A stretch of 64,000 bases of DNA from Marinobacter aromaticivorans (lineage in GTDB: Bacteria > Pseudomonadota > Gammaproteobacteria > Pseudomonadales > Oleiphilaceae), in contig NZ_NIHD01000007.1 of assembly GCF_002806975.1 (NCBI RefSeq), positions 124,001 through 188,000 on the forward strand. The letters are read 5' to 3'. The notes under the pieces are model-generated. The model did not search any database and was not told the origin of the DNA. It saw only the letters and a program-made list of their open reading frames with translations. A program made the position numbers and the translations under genes. Positions 49,582 through 57,355 of this stretch are shown piece after piece. Within the stretch, counting starts at the first letter, position 1; each line of letters opens with the position of its first letter.

Positions 49582-50256
49582 ATGACTCACCCCACCTGGC
49601 CCATGGACGAACGTCCCAGGGAACGATTACTGACGCACGGGGCCGAAAGCCTCTCGGACGCTGAACTGCTGGCCATCTTCCTGCGTACAGGCACCACCGG
49701 TATGCCGGTAATGGCGCTCTCGCGTTTCCTGCTGCAGGAGTTCTCCGGGTTGCGCGGGTTGCTAACCGCTTCCCGCAGGCAGTTCTGTGATGTAAAAGGC
49801 CTGGGTACCGCAAAGTATGCTCAGGTGCAGGCTGCCATGGAGATGGCCCGCCGGGTTATGGACGAACCTCTGCGCCAGGGTGATCCACTGCGATCACCGG
49901 AGGATACCCGCCGCTTTCTCACCAGCCGGTTGGGCACCTACCCCCACGAGGTTTTTGCCGGCCTTTTCCTGGACAACCGGCACCGGGTTATCCAGTATCG
50001 CGAATTGTTCAGGGGCACCATTGATGGCGCCGCCGTGTATCCGCGGGAAGTTGTGCGACAGGCCCTGGAAGATAATGCCGCCGCCGTTATTTTCGCCCAT
50101 AATCATCCCTCCGGGGTGGCCGAGCCCAGCCAGGCGGACATTTCACTCACACGGCGCCTGAAAGAAGCGCTTGGGCTGGTGGATATCAGGGTTCTTGACC
50201 ATATGGTTGTTGGCCACGGTGAGGTAATATCCCTCGCAGAACGCGGGTTGATGTAA
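49582..50256 (+). CDS. radC: RadC/DUF2466 family JAMM protein
   Basis: A 224-residue protein with a helix-hairpin-helix-like N-terminal part and a C-terminal JAMM/MPN domain. The metal motif is [17 protein letters not shown], with the downstream Asp in [16 protein letters not shown] spacing (RVLDHMVVG). The N-terminus reads [24 protein letters not shown], the family opening. It starts at ATG 49582 behind AAGGAAG. Despite its name its role in DNA repair is doubtful. It precedes rpmB-rpmG, a common order. Confidence 0.93.
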   Translation: MTHPTWPMDERPRERLLTHGAESLSDAELLAIFLRTGTTGMPVMALSRFLLQEFSGLRGLLTASRRQFCDVKGLGTAKYAQVQAAMEMARRVMDEPLRQGDPLRSPEDTRRFLTSRLGTYPHEVFAGLFLDNRHRVIQYRELFRGTIDGAAVYPREVVRQALEDNAAAVIFAHNHPSGVAEPSQADISLTRRLKEALGLVDIRVLDHMVVGHGEVISLAERGLM

Positions 50257-50304
50257 GCTGTCACCGTCAGATGCGAGAAAACTGGCCAAATTCCCAACAA
50301 TTTT

Positions 50305-50333
50305 TTGCGTTAGGGAACTGGTTCTGGTATAAA
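50305..50333 (+). promoter_or_regulatory. Sigma-70 promoter of rpmB-rpmG
   Basis: TTGCGT (50305-50310) and TATAAA (50328-50333) are separated by exactly 17 bases. A G-rich and then T-rich 5' untranslated region of about 135 bases leads to rpmB. The spacing and the -10 match make this one of the best promoters visible in the window. A GCGTCCC stretch just downstream may be a discriminator typical of ribosomal genes. Confidence 0.6.
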
Positions 50334-50473
50334 AGCGTCCCTTTCTGGCGGCGTCTGGCGAGCAGCGTTCAGTTTAGAGGCGCAAACAGGGGCGTAACCG
50401 TTCCTCGGCAACCAGAGACGCATTAAAATAGAATTCGCATTTATCAAGACCATTGCTCAGGTCGGAGGCAAGT

Positions 50474-50710
50474 ATGTCCAGAGTTTGTCAGGTTACCGGT
50501 AAGCGTCCGGTCACCGGTAACAACGTATCCCACGCGATGAATCACACTCGTCGTCGTTTTCTGCCGAATCTGCAGAACCACCGTTTTTGGGTTGAAACCG
50601 AAAAGCGTTTCGTGAAGCTGCGCGTATCCACAAAGGGCATGCGCATCATCGACAAAAAAGGCATTGACGCTGTGCTGGCCGATCTTCGTGCCCGCGGCGA
50701 GAAAGTATAA
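50474..50710 (+). CDS. rpmB: 50S ribosomal protein L28
   Basis: A 78-residue ribosomal protein. It starts [20 protein letters not shown] and continues with [17 protein letters not shown] and the basic C-terminal [13 protein letters not shown]. The ATG at 50474 with GGAGG upstream is chosen over an in-frame codon at 50453. rpmG follows 11 bases later, the standard L28-L33 pair. Confidence 0.97.
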   Translation: MSRVCQVTGKRPVTGNNVSHAMNHTRRRFLPNLQNHRFWVETEKRFVKLRVSTKGMRIIDKKGIDAVLADLRARGEKV

Positions 50711-50721
50711 GGAGCCGCATC

Positions 50722-50877
50722 ATGCGCGAAAAAATCAAGCTGGTATCTTCAGCAGGCACTGGTCATTTCTACACGACCAAAAAGAACAAGCGTAATACAC
50801 CGGAAAAAATCGCTATGAAAAAGTACGATCCGGTGGTTCGCAAGCACGTTGAGTACAAGGAAGCCAAGATCAAGTAA
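50722..50877 (+). CDS. rpmG: 50S ribosomal protein L33
   Basis: A 51-residue ribosomal protein starting [20 protein letters not shown] and ending VEYKEAKIK. It lacks the two CxxC pairs of the zinc-binding form, so it is the C-minus type that does not need zinc. GGAG precedes the ATG. An intrinsic terminator follows. At 52 codons it is easy to miss by length cut-offs. Confidence 0.97.
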   Translation: MREKIKLVSSAGTGHFYTTKKNKRNTPEKIAMKKYDPVVRKHVEYKEAKIK

Positions 50878-50894
50878 TTCCTGATCGGCATCCA

Positions 50895-50928
50895 CAAAAA
50901 AACCCGGCAACATGTCGGGTTTTTTTGT
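50895..50928. terminator. Intrinsic terminator after rpmG
   Basis: CCCGGCA (50903-50909) pairs with TGTCGGG (50913-50919), flanked by an A-run on the left and TTTTTTT on the right. It is a strong rho-independent terminator for rpmB-rpmG. The symmetric A and T runs let it also stop the converging nuclease-family gene. Confidence 0.9.
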
Positions 50929-50956
50929 GGAATTTTTTAACCAATTCAGCAATACC

Positions 50957-51817
50957 TCAGAACTTCTCCAGGTACCCGTCCGGCAAAGCAATATCCATGG
51001 CAATCGGCAAATGGTCAGACATGGGATAACTCACCACCCCGGAGTTCCGTATCTCCAAACTCGGGCTCACCAGAATGTGATCAAGCGCTTTCTCCGGGCG
51101 CCAGCTCGGGAAACTGTGGGCAGTGTCCGGCAAAGGCACCAGGTCCGTCTCTTTCAGGGGCGTCTGGGTGAGCAACTGCTCCGCATGGGCGTTCATATCT
51201 CCCATCAGCACCACATGCCGGTATTTTGAAATCAACTCACTGATAAAGCCCAGTTGGCGCTGCTGCGCCGACTTGCTCAGGGAAAGGTGCATTATCACCA
51301 GAACAAGCGGGTCTTCTTTGGTGCCGTAGCGGGCAACAATGGCCCCTCTGCCAGGAACCCGCCCGGGCAATTTGTACTCTTTTACATCCAGAGGCCGGAA
51401 CCGACTGAGCAAACCATTGCTGTGCTGGGCAATCTGCCCCAGATTACGGTTCAGTTGCTGATGCCAGTAGGGAATACCAGCTGCCTCGGCAAGATATTGC
51501 ACCTGGTTGATATAACCGCTGCGCAGGCTACCACCATCACACTCCTGCAAGGCAATCACATCGTAGTTGCGAAGAAGCGTGGCTATTCTGTCAAGATTCT
51601 GGATGCGGTTCCGGTGGGGAAGAAAATGCTGCCAGCTTCGGGTCAGGTAGTGGCGATAGGAGGAGGTACTGATACCCACCTGAATGTTGAAGGTCAGCAG
51701 CCTGATATGGCGCTGAGGCTCAAACGCGGGCACATGCTCAAGGCCCGAGCTCGAGCCTTTCGACTCGCCCCGGGCGCTGATGATGCCATCTACCTGTTTT
51801 CTGAAGCGTTTATACAT
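50957..51817 (-). CDS. Endonuclease/exonuclease/phosphatase family protein
   Basis: A 286-residue metal-dependent hydrolase of the EEP superfamily. Motifs are LLTFNIQVGI near residue 40, DVIALQECDGGSLR with the metal-binding Glu, VVLMGDMNAH with Asp-Asn, and the C-terminal SDHLPIAMDI with the catalytic Asp-His. The first 35 residues are basic and Ser-rich, with no clear signal peptide. It starts at ATG 51817. Whether it cuts nucleic acid or a phospho-ester is not clear. It lies 65 bases downstream of dsbA on the same strand. Confidence 0.87.
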   Translation of the reverse strand: MYKRFRKQVDGIISARGESKGSSSGLEHVPAFEPQRHIRLLTFNIQVGISTSSYRHYLTRSWQHFLPHRNRIQNLDRIATLLRNYDVIALQECDGGSLRSGYINQVQYLAEAAGIPYWHQQLNRNLGQIAQHSNGLLSRFRPLDVKEYKLPGRVPGRGAIVARYGTKEDPLVLVIMHLSLSKSAQQRQLGFISELISKYRHVVLMGDMNAHAEQLLTQTPLKETDLVPLPDTAHSFPSWRPEKALDHILVSPSLEIRNSGVVSYPMSDHLPIAMDIALPDGYLEKF

Positions 51818-51882
51818 AGTGACTCTGCTGCAAGACCTCGCTTGGCAACGTTGAACCAAAACACACGGCCCAAAGCCTGGCG

Positions 51883-52518
51883 TTACTGCTGAGCAGCGTG
51901 TTCTTTCTCCACCAGATAATCCACAACCGCCAGCATGGCTTCCAGACTACCGGCCATAGAAGCGCTGACCGTGTACTTGCCATTTACCAGCATAGACGGT
52001 GTACCGGTAATGCGCGCGCCGCGGATTTTCGATTGCGCCTGTTGCATACGCGCATTCACACCGAAGCTTTTGAAATTATTCAGGAATTCGTCGCGATCAA
52101 CACCATGATCGGCAACAAAATCCGCCAGGGACTCAGCATCATTCAGCGGCCGGCGCTGACCGGCCAGAGCCTCAAACAAGGGATCGTGCAGCTTTTCACG
52201 GGCATTCATGGCTTCCAGCGCGTAAAAAGCCCGTGCGTGTGGCTCCCAGGAGCGGCCCAGGGCCGCAGGGATGCGCACATAATCTACGTAATCCGGAGCT
52301 TTGCTTTCCCAGTCCTCGGCCAGCGGCTTGAAGTTGTAGCAATGCGGGCAGCCGTACCAGAACACCTCCGCCACCTCAATTTTTGAGCCGCTGTCGGTGC
52401 GCACAGGCGTATCCAGTTTCTTGTAATGCGTACCTTCCTTCCAGTCGGCAGCACCGGCCTGGCCGAATACTGCCAGAGCTACCACCAACAGGGTGACTGT
52501 TCTGAGCGCTCGAAACAT
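51883..52518 (-). CDS. dsbA: Periplasmic thiol:disulfide interchange protein DsbA
   Basis: A 211-residue oxidase. The signal peptide (TVTLLVVALAVFGQAGAAD) is followed by a thioredoxin fold with active site EVFWYGCPHCYNFKPL (CPHC near residue 56) and the cis-Pro region GTPSMLVNGKYTVSA. It introduces disulfides into exported proteins, including LptD encoded in this window. It lies after the cytochrome c4 gene, separated by a terminator. Confidence 0.94.
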   Translation of the reverse strand: MFRALRTVTLLVVALAVFGQAGAADWKEGTHYKKLDTPVRTDSGSKIEVAEVFWYGCPHCYNFKPLAEDWESKAPDYVDYVRIPAALGRSWEPHARAFYALEAMNAREKLHDPLFEALAGQRRPLNDAESLADFVADHGVDRDEFLNNFKSFGVNARMQQAQSKIRGARITGTPSMLVNGKYTVSASMAGSLEAMLAVVDYLVEKEHAAQQ

Positions 52519-52616
52519 GAGATATCTCCGGGTTTTATGAATGTCATTACAGGGGAATTATGACCCGCTGAACCAGAAAAGTTCCACCGTTCGTGGATTA
52601 TATGATCGAAATAATC

Positions 52617-52645
52617 GAAAAACCCCGCTCGTGGCGGGGTTTTCG
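52617..52645 (-). terminator. Intrinsic terminator after cytochrome c4 gene
   Basis: AACCCCGC (52621-52628) pairs with GCGGGGTT (52634-52641). On the minus strand the stem is followed by TTTTTCG. It lies 20 bases after the cytochrome c4 stop and before the dsbA start, so it separates the two leftward genes. Confidence 0.85.
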
Positions 52646-52665
52646 TCAGGTTCCGAACTGTTAAA

Positions 52666-53274
52666 TCAGTTCAGACCGGAAATGTAGCTGGAAACCGCCT
52701 CAATCTCTGCGTCGGTCAGCCGGGTGGATACATCCACCATGATCGACGCATTGGCACTGTTAGCCCGGGTGCCGTCACGGTAGGCTTTCAGTTGCTTCGC
52801 CAGATACTCGGCGTTCTGACCGCCGAGATGCGGATAGCCTGCCGGCTCGTTACCCTTGCCCTGCGGGCTGTGGCAAGCCGCACAGGCCGGAACGCCGGAG
52901 GCCATATTGCCACCACGATAGAGCGCTGCACCTTTATCGACCAGATCAGGATCTGCCTGGCTGACCACCATCTCCTGCTGCGCAAAATAGGCGGCAAGAT
53001 TTCGCAGGTCCTGCTCTGACATATTATCAAGCTGGCCGGTCATTTCCGGAATAGGGCGCGAATTGTTCTTGATGGCAACCAGCTGATCATACAGATATCT
53101 CTCTCCCAGCCCTGAAAGCTTGGGGTAAACCCCCATAATCGGCTTTGCCCCGCCCTGGCCATGACAGGCCTGACAGGCCGCTGCATTCTGTTTACCTGCT
53201 TCAGGATCTCCTGCTCCGTGCGCCATAGCTGCAAGGCCAACGCCAAAAACAACTCCTGCGATCAGTTTCTTCAT
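52666..53274 (-). CDS. Cytochrome c4, di-haem
   Basis: A 202-residue periplasmic cytochrome. Signal peptide LIAGVVFGVGLAAMAHGAGD, then two haem-binding motifs: CQACHGQGG near residue 35 and CAACHSPQG near residue 135. Methionine ligands are likely within each domain. The two domains are homologous halves typical of c4, which delivers electrons to terminal oxidases such as cbb3. The ATG at 53274 is chosen over an upstream extension to 53346. It diverges from engB, as is common for the c4/engB pair. Confidence 0.93.
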   Translation of the reverse strand: MKKLIAGVVFGVGLAAMAHGAGDPEAGKQNAAACQACHGQGGAKPIMGVYPKLSGLGERYLYDQLVAIKNNSRPIPEMTGQLDNMSEQDLRNLAAYFAQQEMVVSQADPDLVDKGAALYRGGNMASGVPACAACHSPQGKGNEPAGYPHLGGQNAEYLAKQLKAYRDGTRANSANASIMVDVSTRLTDAEIEAVSSYISGLN

Positions 53275-53435
53275 GCTCGCTCCGCTTCTCTCATCTCGAA
53301 AATATTCTTGGTATACAGCCGGCAGGCGCTGACCAGTCACGCTCAAGACCCGGACTGACAGCGGTTACGCCAAGCGTACCGCCCGGAATTGGTGTAGCAT
53401 TATACATTAATCCCTGATAACTGAAATCCAAAGGA

Positions 53436-54086
53436 ATGCCAACCGCTGTGGACTCTGATCTGACTCAAAAAAGCATCTCATTTAACAGCGCCCGCTTTAT
53501 GGTCAGCGCTCCCCGGCTGGAAGACTGTCCACCGGATACCGGCGCCGAAGTCGCCTTTGCAGGACGCTCCAACGCTGGCAAATCCAGTGCCCTTAATGCA
53601 ATCACCGCAAACAGCAAGCTGGCCCGAACCAGTAAAACTCCCGGGCGCACACGCCTGATCAACTTTTTCTCCCTGAACCGTGAAAATGCCCGCCTGGTTG
53701 ATCTGCCGGGGTACGGCTATGCAAAGGTATCCCGGGACATGAAAGACGACTGGCAAAAACATCTGGGGCACTACCTGAATGACCGCCGGTGCCTGCGTGG
53801 TCTGGTTCTGGTGATGGACATCCGCCACCCACTCACTGATTTCGACCAGATGATGGTGGAGTGGTGTGAGCATAACAAGCTGCCACTGATGATTTTGGCC
53901 ACCAAAGCCGACAAACTGAAATTCGGGCAGGCGAAAAACAGCATGCTGGATATAGCTCGCCGACTGGAGAACTTCACCTGCGTGCAGCACTTGCTGATGT
54001 TCTCATCCACCTCCAAACGCGGCGTTGATGAGTGCCGGGCTGCGCTCATTGACTGGCTGGAAGCTGGCGCAGAAGAGCAGGCATAA
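53436..54086 (+). CDS. engB: Ribosome biogenesis GTP-binding protein EngB (YihA/YsxC)
   Basis: A 216-residue GTPase. G1 is FAGRSNAGKSSALNAI near residue 43, the G2 region is TPGRTRLINFF, G3 is LVDLPGYGYAKVS, G4 is LATKADKL, and G5 is FSSTSKRG. It acts in large-subunit assembly and is often essential. It starts at ATG 53436; the AAGG before it is unusually close, so the start is slightly uncertain. A hairpin after the stop favours termination in the opposite direction. Confidence 0.94.
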   Translation: MPTAVDSDLTQKSISFNSARFMVSAPRLEDCPPDTGAEVAFAGRSNAGKSSALNAITANSKLARTSKTPGRTRLINFFSLNRENARLVDLPGYGYAKVSRDMKDDWQKHLGHYLNDRRCLRGLVLVMDIRHPLTDFDQMMVEWCEHNKLPLMILATKADKLKFGQAKNSMLDIARRLENFTCVQHLLMFSSTSKRGVDECRAALIDWLEAGAEEQA

Positions 54087-54112
54087 AACAGCGGGAATAA
54101 AAGGAATGGCAT

Positions 54113-54150
54113 AAAAAGCAAAAAACCGGCCTGCAAGAAAACAGGCCGGT
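54113..54150 (-). terminator. Intrinsic terminator for the leftward TetR gene
   Basis: ACCGGCCTG (54125-54133) pairs perfectly with CAGGCCGGT (54142-54150), with an 8-base loop. On the minus strand the stem is followed by a T-rich TTTTTTGCTTTTTA. It is about 150 bases downstream of the TetR stop and 40 after engB. The gap 54151-54299 holds no gene, only a short CCTGAG/CTCAGG inverted repeat at 54180-54206. Confidence 0.75.
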
Positions 54151-54299
54151 GAAACGTCAGGGTTTGCGACGTGCTAAAACCTGAGGGTCCTCCAGGGAGA
54201 CTCAGGAGGCGCCGGAAATGTCCGGATTGCCAGCGCCACTTCTTCTGACCACGGCAGACTGTAAAAGTTCCAGAAGCACCGGATTGCGATTCAACACAC

Positions 54300-54980
54300 T
54301 CAGTTCACCGGCGCTTCCTGTTCACCTTCCTGCTCCGGCATTGTTGGCCGGTACTTCTCTCTCAGCTCCAGTACCTGCTCACGATAAGCCGGGGTCAGGT
54401 AGGGAATTTCCAGCGTAAGAACCTGATAAATGCCCTGCTTCAATTCCCGCAGGGTCAGGCAGGCGGATGCCTGTTCCGCATGGGCAGTTTTCAGAAACGC
54501 CATCCAGTTGGTAATGACCAGCCAGACATTCAACGACATGGCAGCCCTAAGGGATTCCGGTTGTGGCTCGATGATACCGCTATCAGCCAGTTTCTCGAAA
54601 ATCAGGCTGATGGACGCCAGGCAACGGTTGGTAAATTCACGATAATCCTTGCGCAAGCGCGGATCCCGGTCCAACAGGTATTCCAGATCCCGGTGGAAAA
54701 AACGGTAGCTCCACAGGCCATCAAACACAGACTCCAGATAAAACGTCATATCCGCCAGCGTCATTGGCCGGTTTTCCGGGATGTCCAGATAGAAATCCAC
54801 CAGTTTTTCGTACTCCTGGAATATCTCGTAGATGATGTCGGACTTGTTACGGAAATGGTAATAGAGATTGCCCGGCGATATCGCCAGGTTAGCAGCTATG
54901 TGGTTGGTTGTGACGTTGCGCTCACCCTGCTCATTAAATAGCTCAAGGCTCGCCAGCAGTATTTTGTCTCTGGTTTTCAT
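54300..54980 (-). CDS. TetR-family regulator of the adjacent oxidation cluster
   Basis: A 226-residue regulator. The N-terminal helix-turn-helix is NVTTNHIAANLAISPGNLYY followed by HFRNKSDIIYEIF (about 22-54). A long C-terminal ligand domain follows (about 70-200), rich in aromatics (FDGLWSYRFFHRDLEYLLDRD). It diverges from the aldehyde dehydrogenase gene across 177 bases that contain a perfect 16-bp palindrome within a promoter, so it most likely represses that cluster and itself. The ligand is unknown, possibly an alcohol, aldehyde or fatty acid. Confidence 0.85.
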   Translation of the reverse strand: MKTRDKILLASLELFNEQGERNVTTNHIAANLAISPGNLYYHFRNKSDIIYEIFQEYEKLVDFYLDIPENRPMTLADMTFYLESVFDGLWSYRFFHRDLEYLLDRDPRLRKDYREFTNRCLASISLIFEKLADSGIIEPQPESLRAAMSLNVWLVITNWMAFLKTAHAEQASACLTLRELKQGIYQVLTLEIPYLTPAYREQVLELREKYRPTMPEQEGEQEAPVN

Positions 54981-55041
54981 AAGCTCATCGACGTTTGTTG
55001 TAGTACAGCTGACAGATGGCCTGATTCGCCATAAGGCCCGC

Positions 55042-55070
55042 TTGACTACCTAGAGTATATACTCTAATAA
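55042..55070 (+). promoter_or_regulatory. Promoter with embedded operator of the aldehyde dehydrogenase cluster
   Basis: The -35 box TTGACT (55042-55047) and -10 box TAATAA (55065-55070) are separated by 17 bases. The spacer is almost filled by the perfect palindrome TAGAGTATATACTCTA (55051-55066). A repressor bound there would block RNA polymerase. The site is 71 bases before the TetR gene start on one side and 92 bases before the dehydrogenase ATG on the other. Confidence 0.75.
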
Positions 55071-55157
55071 TACCCCCAAGTGCAAATTGAGCGTTTTTTC
55101 GCCAATACCAGACAGCAGGCTGCCGGAGCATGATGACGGCGCCGGGGGGAGGATATT

Positions 55158-56603
55158 ATGAGTGCCAGTGTTGTTCAGCTCACCGAGAGCAAAAAGCACA
55201 TTCAGCATACCCACAGGGTGTTTGAGAACCAGAAGAAAGCCTTTTACGATAACCCGACACCGTCACTGGCCGAACGCCAGGAAAACCTCAATCGTCTCAA
55301 ACAGGCGCTGCTCACCTACCAGGATCGCTTGGTGGAAGCCATTGACCGGGATTTCACATGCCGCTCCCGCGATGAATCCCTGATCGCCGAGGTCATGCCT
55401 TCAATCCAGGGCATCAACTATGCCCTGAAAAACCTGGCGGGCTGGATGAAGCCTTCCCGCCGGCACGTTTCCATACTGTTCCAGCCCGCCAGCAACAAGG
55501 TGTGCTATCAGCCCAAGGGTGTTGTGGGTGTGATCGTGCCCTGGAACTACCCGCTCTATCTGGCTGTCGGGCCTCTGGTTGCCTCGCTTTCGGCAGGTAA
55601 CCGCACCATGATCAAGATGTCCGAGTTCACGCCTCATACATCAGCACTTTTCAAAGAGCTTATAGAGGCCACCTTCCCGGAGGACCTGGTATCGGTCATC
55701 AATGGCGAAGCCGATGTTGCCGCCGATTTTTCCGCACGGCCTTTCGACCATATGCTGTTCACCGGCTCTACCGCCGTGGGCAAGCTGGTAATGCGGGCAG
55801 CCTCCGAGAACCTGACCCCGGTCACTCTGGAACTGGGCGGCAAATCACCGGCTATTGTCTCCGCGGATGTTCCCATGGAAGACGCGGCGCAACGCATAGC
55901 CTTTGGCAAGGCGTTCAATGCTGGCCAGACCTGTGTGGCACCGGATTATGTGCTCTGCCCGGCTGACCGGACCCAGGCATTTGTCGACGAGTTCCGTGCC
56001 CGGTTTTCGGAAATGTACCCCTCCCTGCGGGATAACGACGACTATACGGCTATCATCAACGAGCGCCAGTACAACCGCCTGCAGGGCTACCTGGAGGACG
56101 CCAGGGCCAAGGGAGCGGAGCTTGTTGAGATCAATCCGGCAAACGAAAACATGGCCGATGGCACCCACAAGATTCCGCTGACTCTGGTACTTAAAACCAC
56201 GCCGGACATGAAACTGATGCAGGAGGAGATCTTCGGCCCTATTCTCCCGGTTGTGAGTTACGGCAAGCTCGAGGAGGCGATCCAGTTTATTAACGACCGG
56301 CCTCGCCCCCTGGCCCTGTACTTTTTCGGCTACGACCGCGATCAGCAGAACCAGGTAATTGACAATACGCTCTCGGGAGGCATGTGCATCAACGATTCGC
56401 TGATGCACGTCGCCCAGGACGACCTGCCTTTTGGCGGCGTAGGCGACTCAGGCATGGGCCACTATCACGGCAAGGAAGGCTTCCTGACCTTCTCGCACCA
56501 GCGCGCGATTTTTGCCAAGCAGAAGTTCAACAGTGGTAAATATGTCTATCCTCCTTACGGAACATCGTTCCATAAAATGGTTTATAAATTCTTCATCCGC
56601 TAG
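55158..56603 (+). CDS. Aldehyde dehydrogenase, coniferyl-aldehyde-dehydrogenase-like
   Basis: A 481-residue NAD(P)-dependent aldehyde dehydrogenase. Visible are VIVPWNYPLYLAVGPLVASL, the cofactor loop FTGSTAVGKLVM, the general-base Glu in LELGGKSPAIV (near residue 222) and the catalytic Cys in NAGQTCVAPDYVL (near 256). The C-terminal hydrophobic, basic tail (YGTSFHKMVYKFFIR) is typical of the fatty/coniferyl aldehyde branch. GGGGGGAGG precedes the ATG. With the following oxidoreductase it could finish alcohol oxidation to the acid. Confidence 0.9.
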   Translation: MSASVVQLTESKKHIQHTHRVFENQKKAFYDNPTPSLAERQENLNRLKQALLTYQDRLVEAIDRDFTCRSRDESLIAEVMPSIQGINYALKNLAGWMKPSRRHVSILFQPASNKVCYQPKGVVGVIVPWNYPLYLAVGPLVASLSAGNRTMIKMSEFTPHTSALFKELIEATFPEDLVSVINGEADVAADFSARPFDHMLFTGSTAVGKLVMRAASENLTPVTLELGGKSPAIVSADVPMEDAAQRIAFGKAFNAGQTCVAPDYVLCPADRTQAFVDEFRARFSEMYPSLRDNDDYTAIINERQYNRLQGYLEDARAKGAELVEINPANENMADGTHKIPLTLVLKTTPDMKLMQEEIFGPILPVVSYGKLEEAIQFINDRPRPLALYFFGYDRDQQNQVIDNTLSGGMCINDSLMHVAQDDLPFGGVGDSGMGHYHGKEGFLTFSHQRAIFAKQKFNSGKYVYPPYGTSFHKMVYKFFIR

Positions 56604-56675
56604 GCATCCCATGCCTGGGCCGGGGCGCTCGCTCGTCCCGGCAATCGCCATAAACAGAACAACAGCGAGCCGCCT

Positions 56676-57311
56676 ATGAGCAACCTACTCCCCCGACATG
56701 AAAATCAGGATGCAGCGTCCCTCAACCGTCGCAGTTTTCTGCGCACCGGCCTGGGTGGCGCGCTGTTTCTGGGCACCGTCAGTGTAACCGCCAGCCTCAG
56801 CGGCTGTGCCACAGCCCCTGCGGATCGGCTTGGCGCGGTTGAAACCCGGATGGACGCCAGTTACCGGTTCCGGTTTCTGACAGCCGACGACATCGACCTG
56901 TTCGAAGCCCTGCTTCCGGCCATTCTTGGCTCTGCACTCCCGGCGCAACCCAACGCCAGGCGCATGGCAATTGCCGGCACTGTCGAGCGCATTGACGCCG
57001 GTATTCACCAGTTCGGGCCGGCCAATCAGAAAGAGCTGCGGCAGTTGTTTGATCTTCTGAATTTCGGTCTTACCCGCATCACCATTGCGCGGGTCTGGTC
57101 ACCCTGGCCACAGGTCTCCACAGAGCAGGCCAACGGGTTTCTGGAACGCTGGCGCTCAAGCGGTATCGGGCTATTCAACAATGGCTATATGGCTCTCACG
57201 AAAATCAGCAACGTGGCGTTCTATGGCTACCAGGAGAACTGGCATCTCTCCGGCTATCCAGGGCCACCCGACTGGGCCGTCCAGGCCCTGCCACAATTTC
57301 GCACCAGCTGA
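56676..57311 (+). CDS. Tat-exported small subunit-like protein (gluconate 2-dehydrogenase subunit 3-like)
   Basis: A 211-residue protein. The N-terminus has a twin-arginine signal, NRRSFLRTGLGGALF (RR at residues 18-19), and a lipobox-like LSGCA near residue 47, so it may be a Tat-exported lipoprotein. The rest resembles the small subunit that accompanies membrane-linked GMC dehydrogenases (DIDLFEALLPAILG). It sits between the aldehyde dehydrogenase and the GMC gene. The GMC protein has no signal of its own and may be carried across by this partner. Confidence 0.75.
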   Translation: MSNLLPRHENQDAASLNRRSFLRTGLGGALFLGTVSVTASLSGCATAPADRLGAVETRMDASYRFRFLTADDIDLFEALLPAILGSALPAQPNARRMAIAGTVERIDAGIHQFGPANQKELRQLFDLLNFGLTRITIARVWSPWPQVSTEQANGFLERWRSSGIGLFNNGYMALTKISNVAFYGYQENWHLSGYPGPPDWAVQALPQFRTS

Positions 57312-57355
57312 TCTTCTACCCGTTTTCTTCAGTTTCTTTATACGGAGCCACCACC

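Noticed and set aside
54180..54206. Inverted repeat CCTGAG/CTCAGG between engB and the TetR gene
   Set aside because: Only six pairs with a 15-base loop and no U-run. Too weak to call a terminator or operator.
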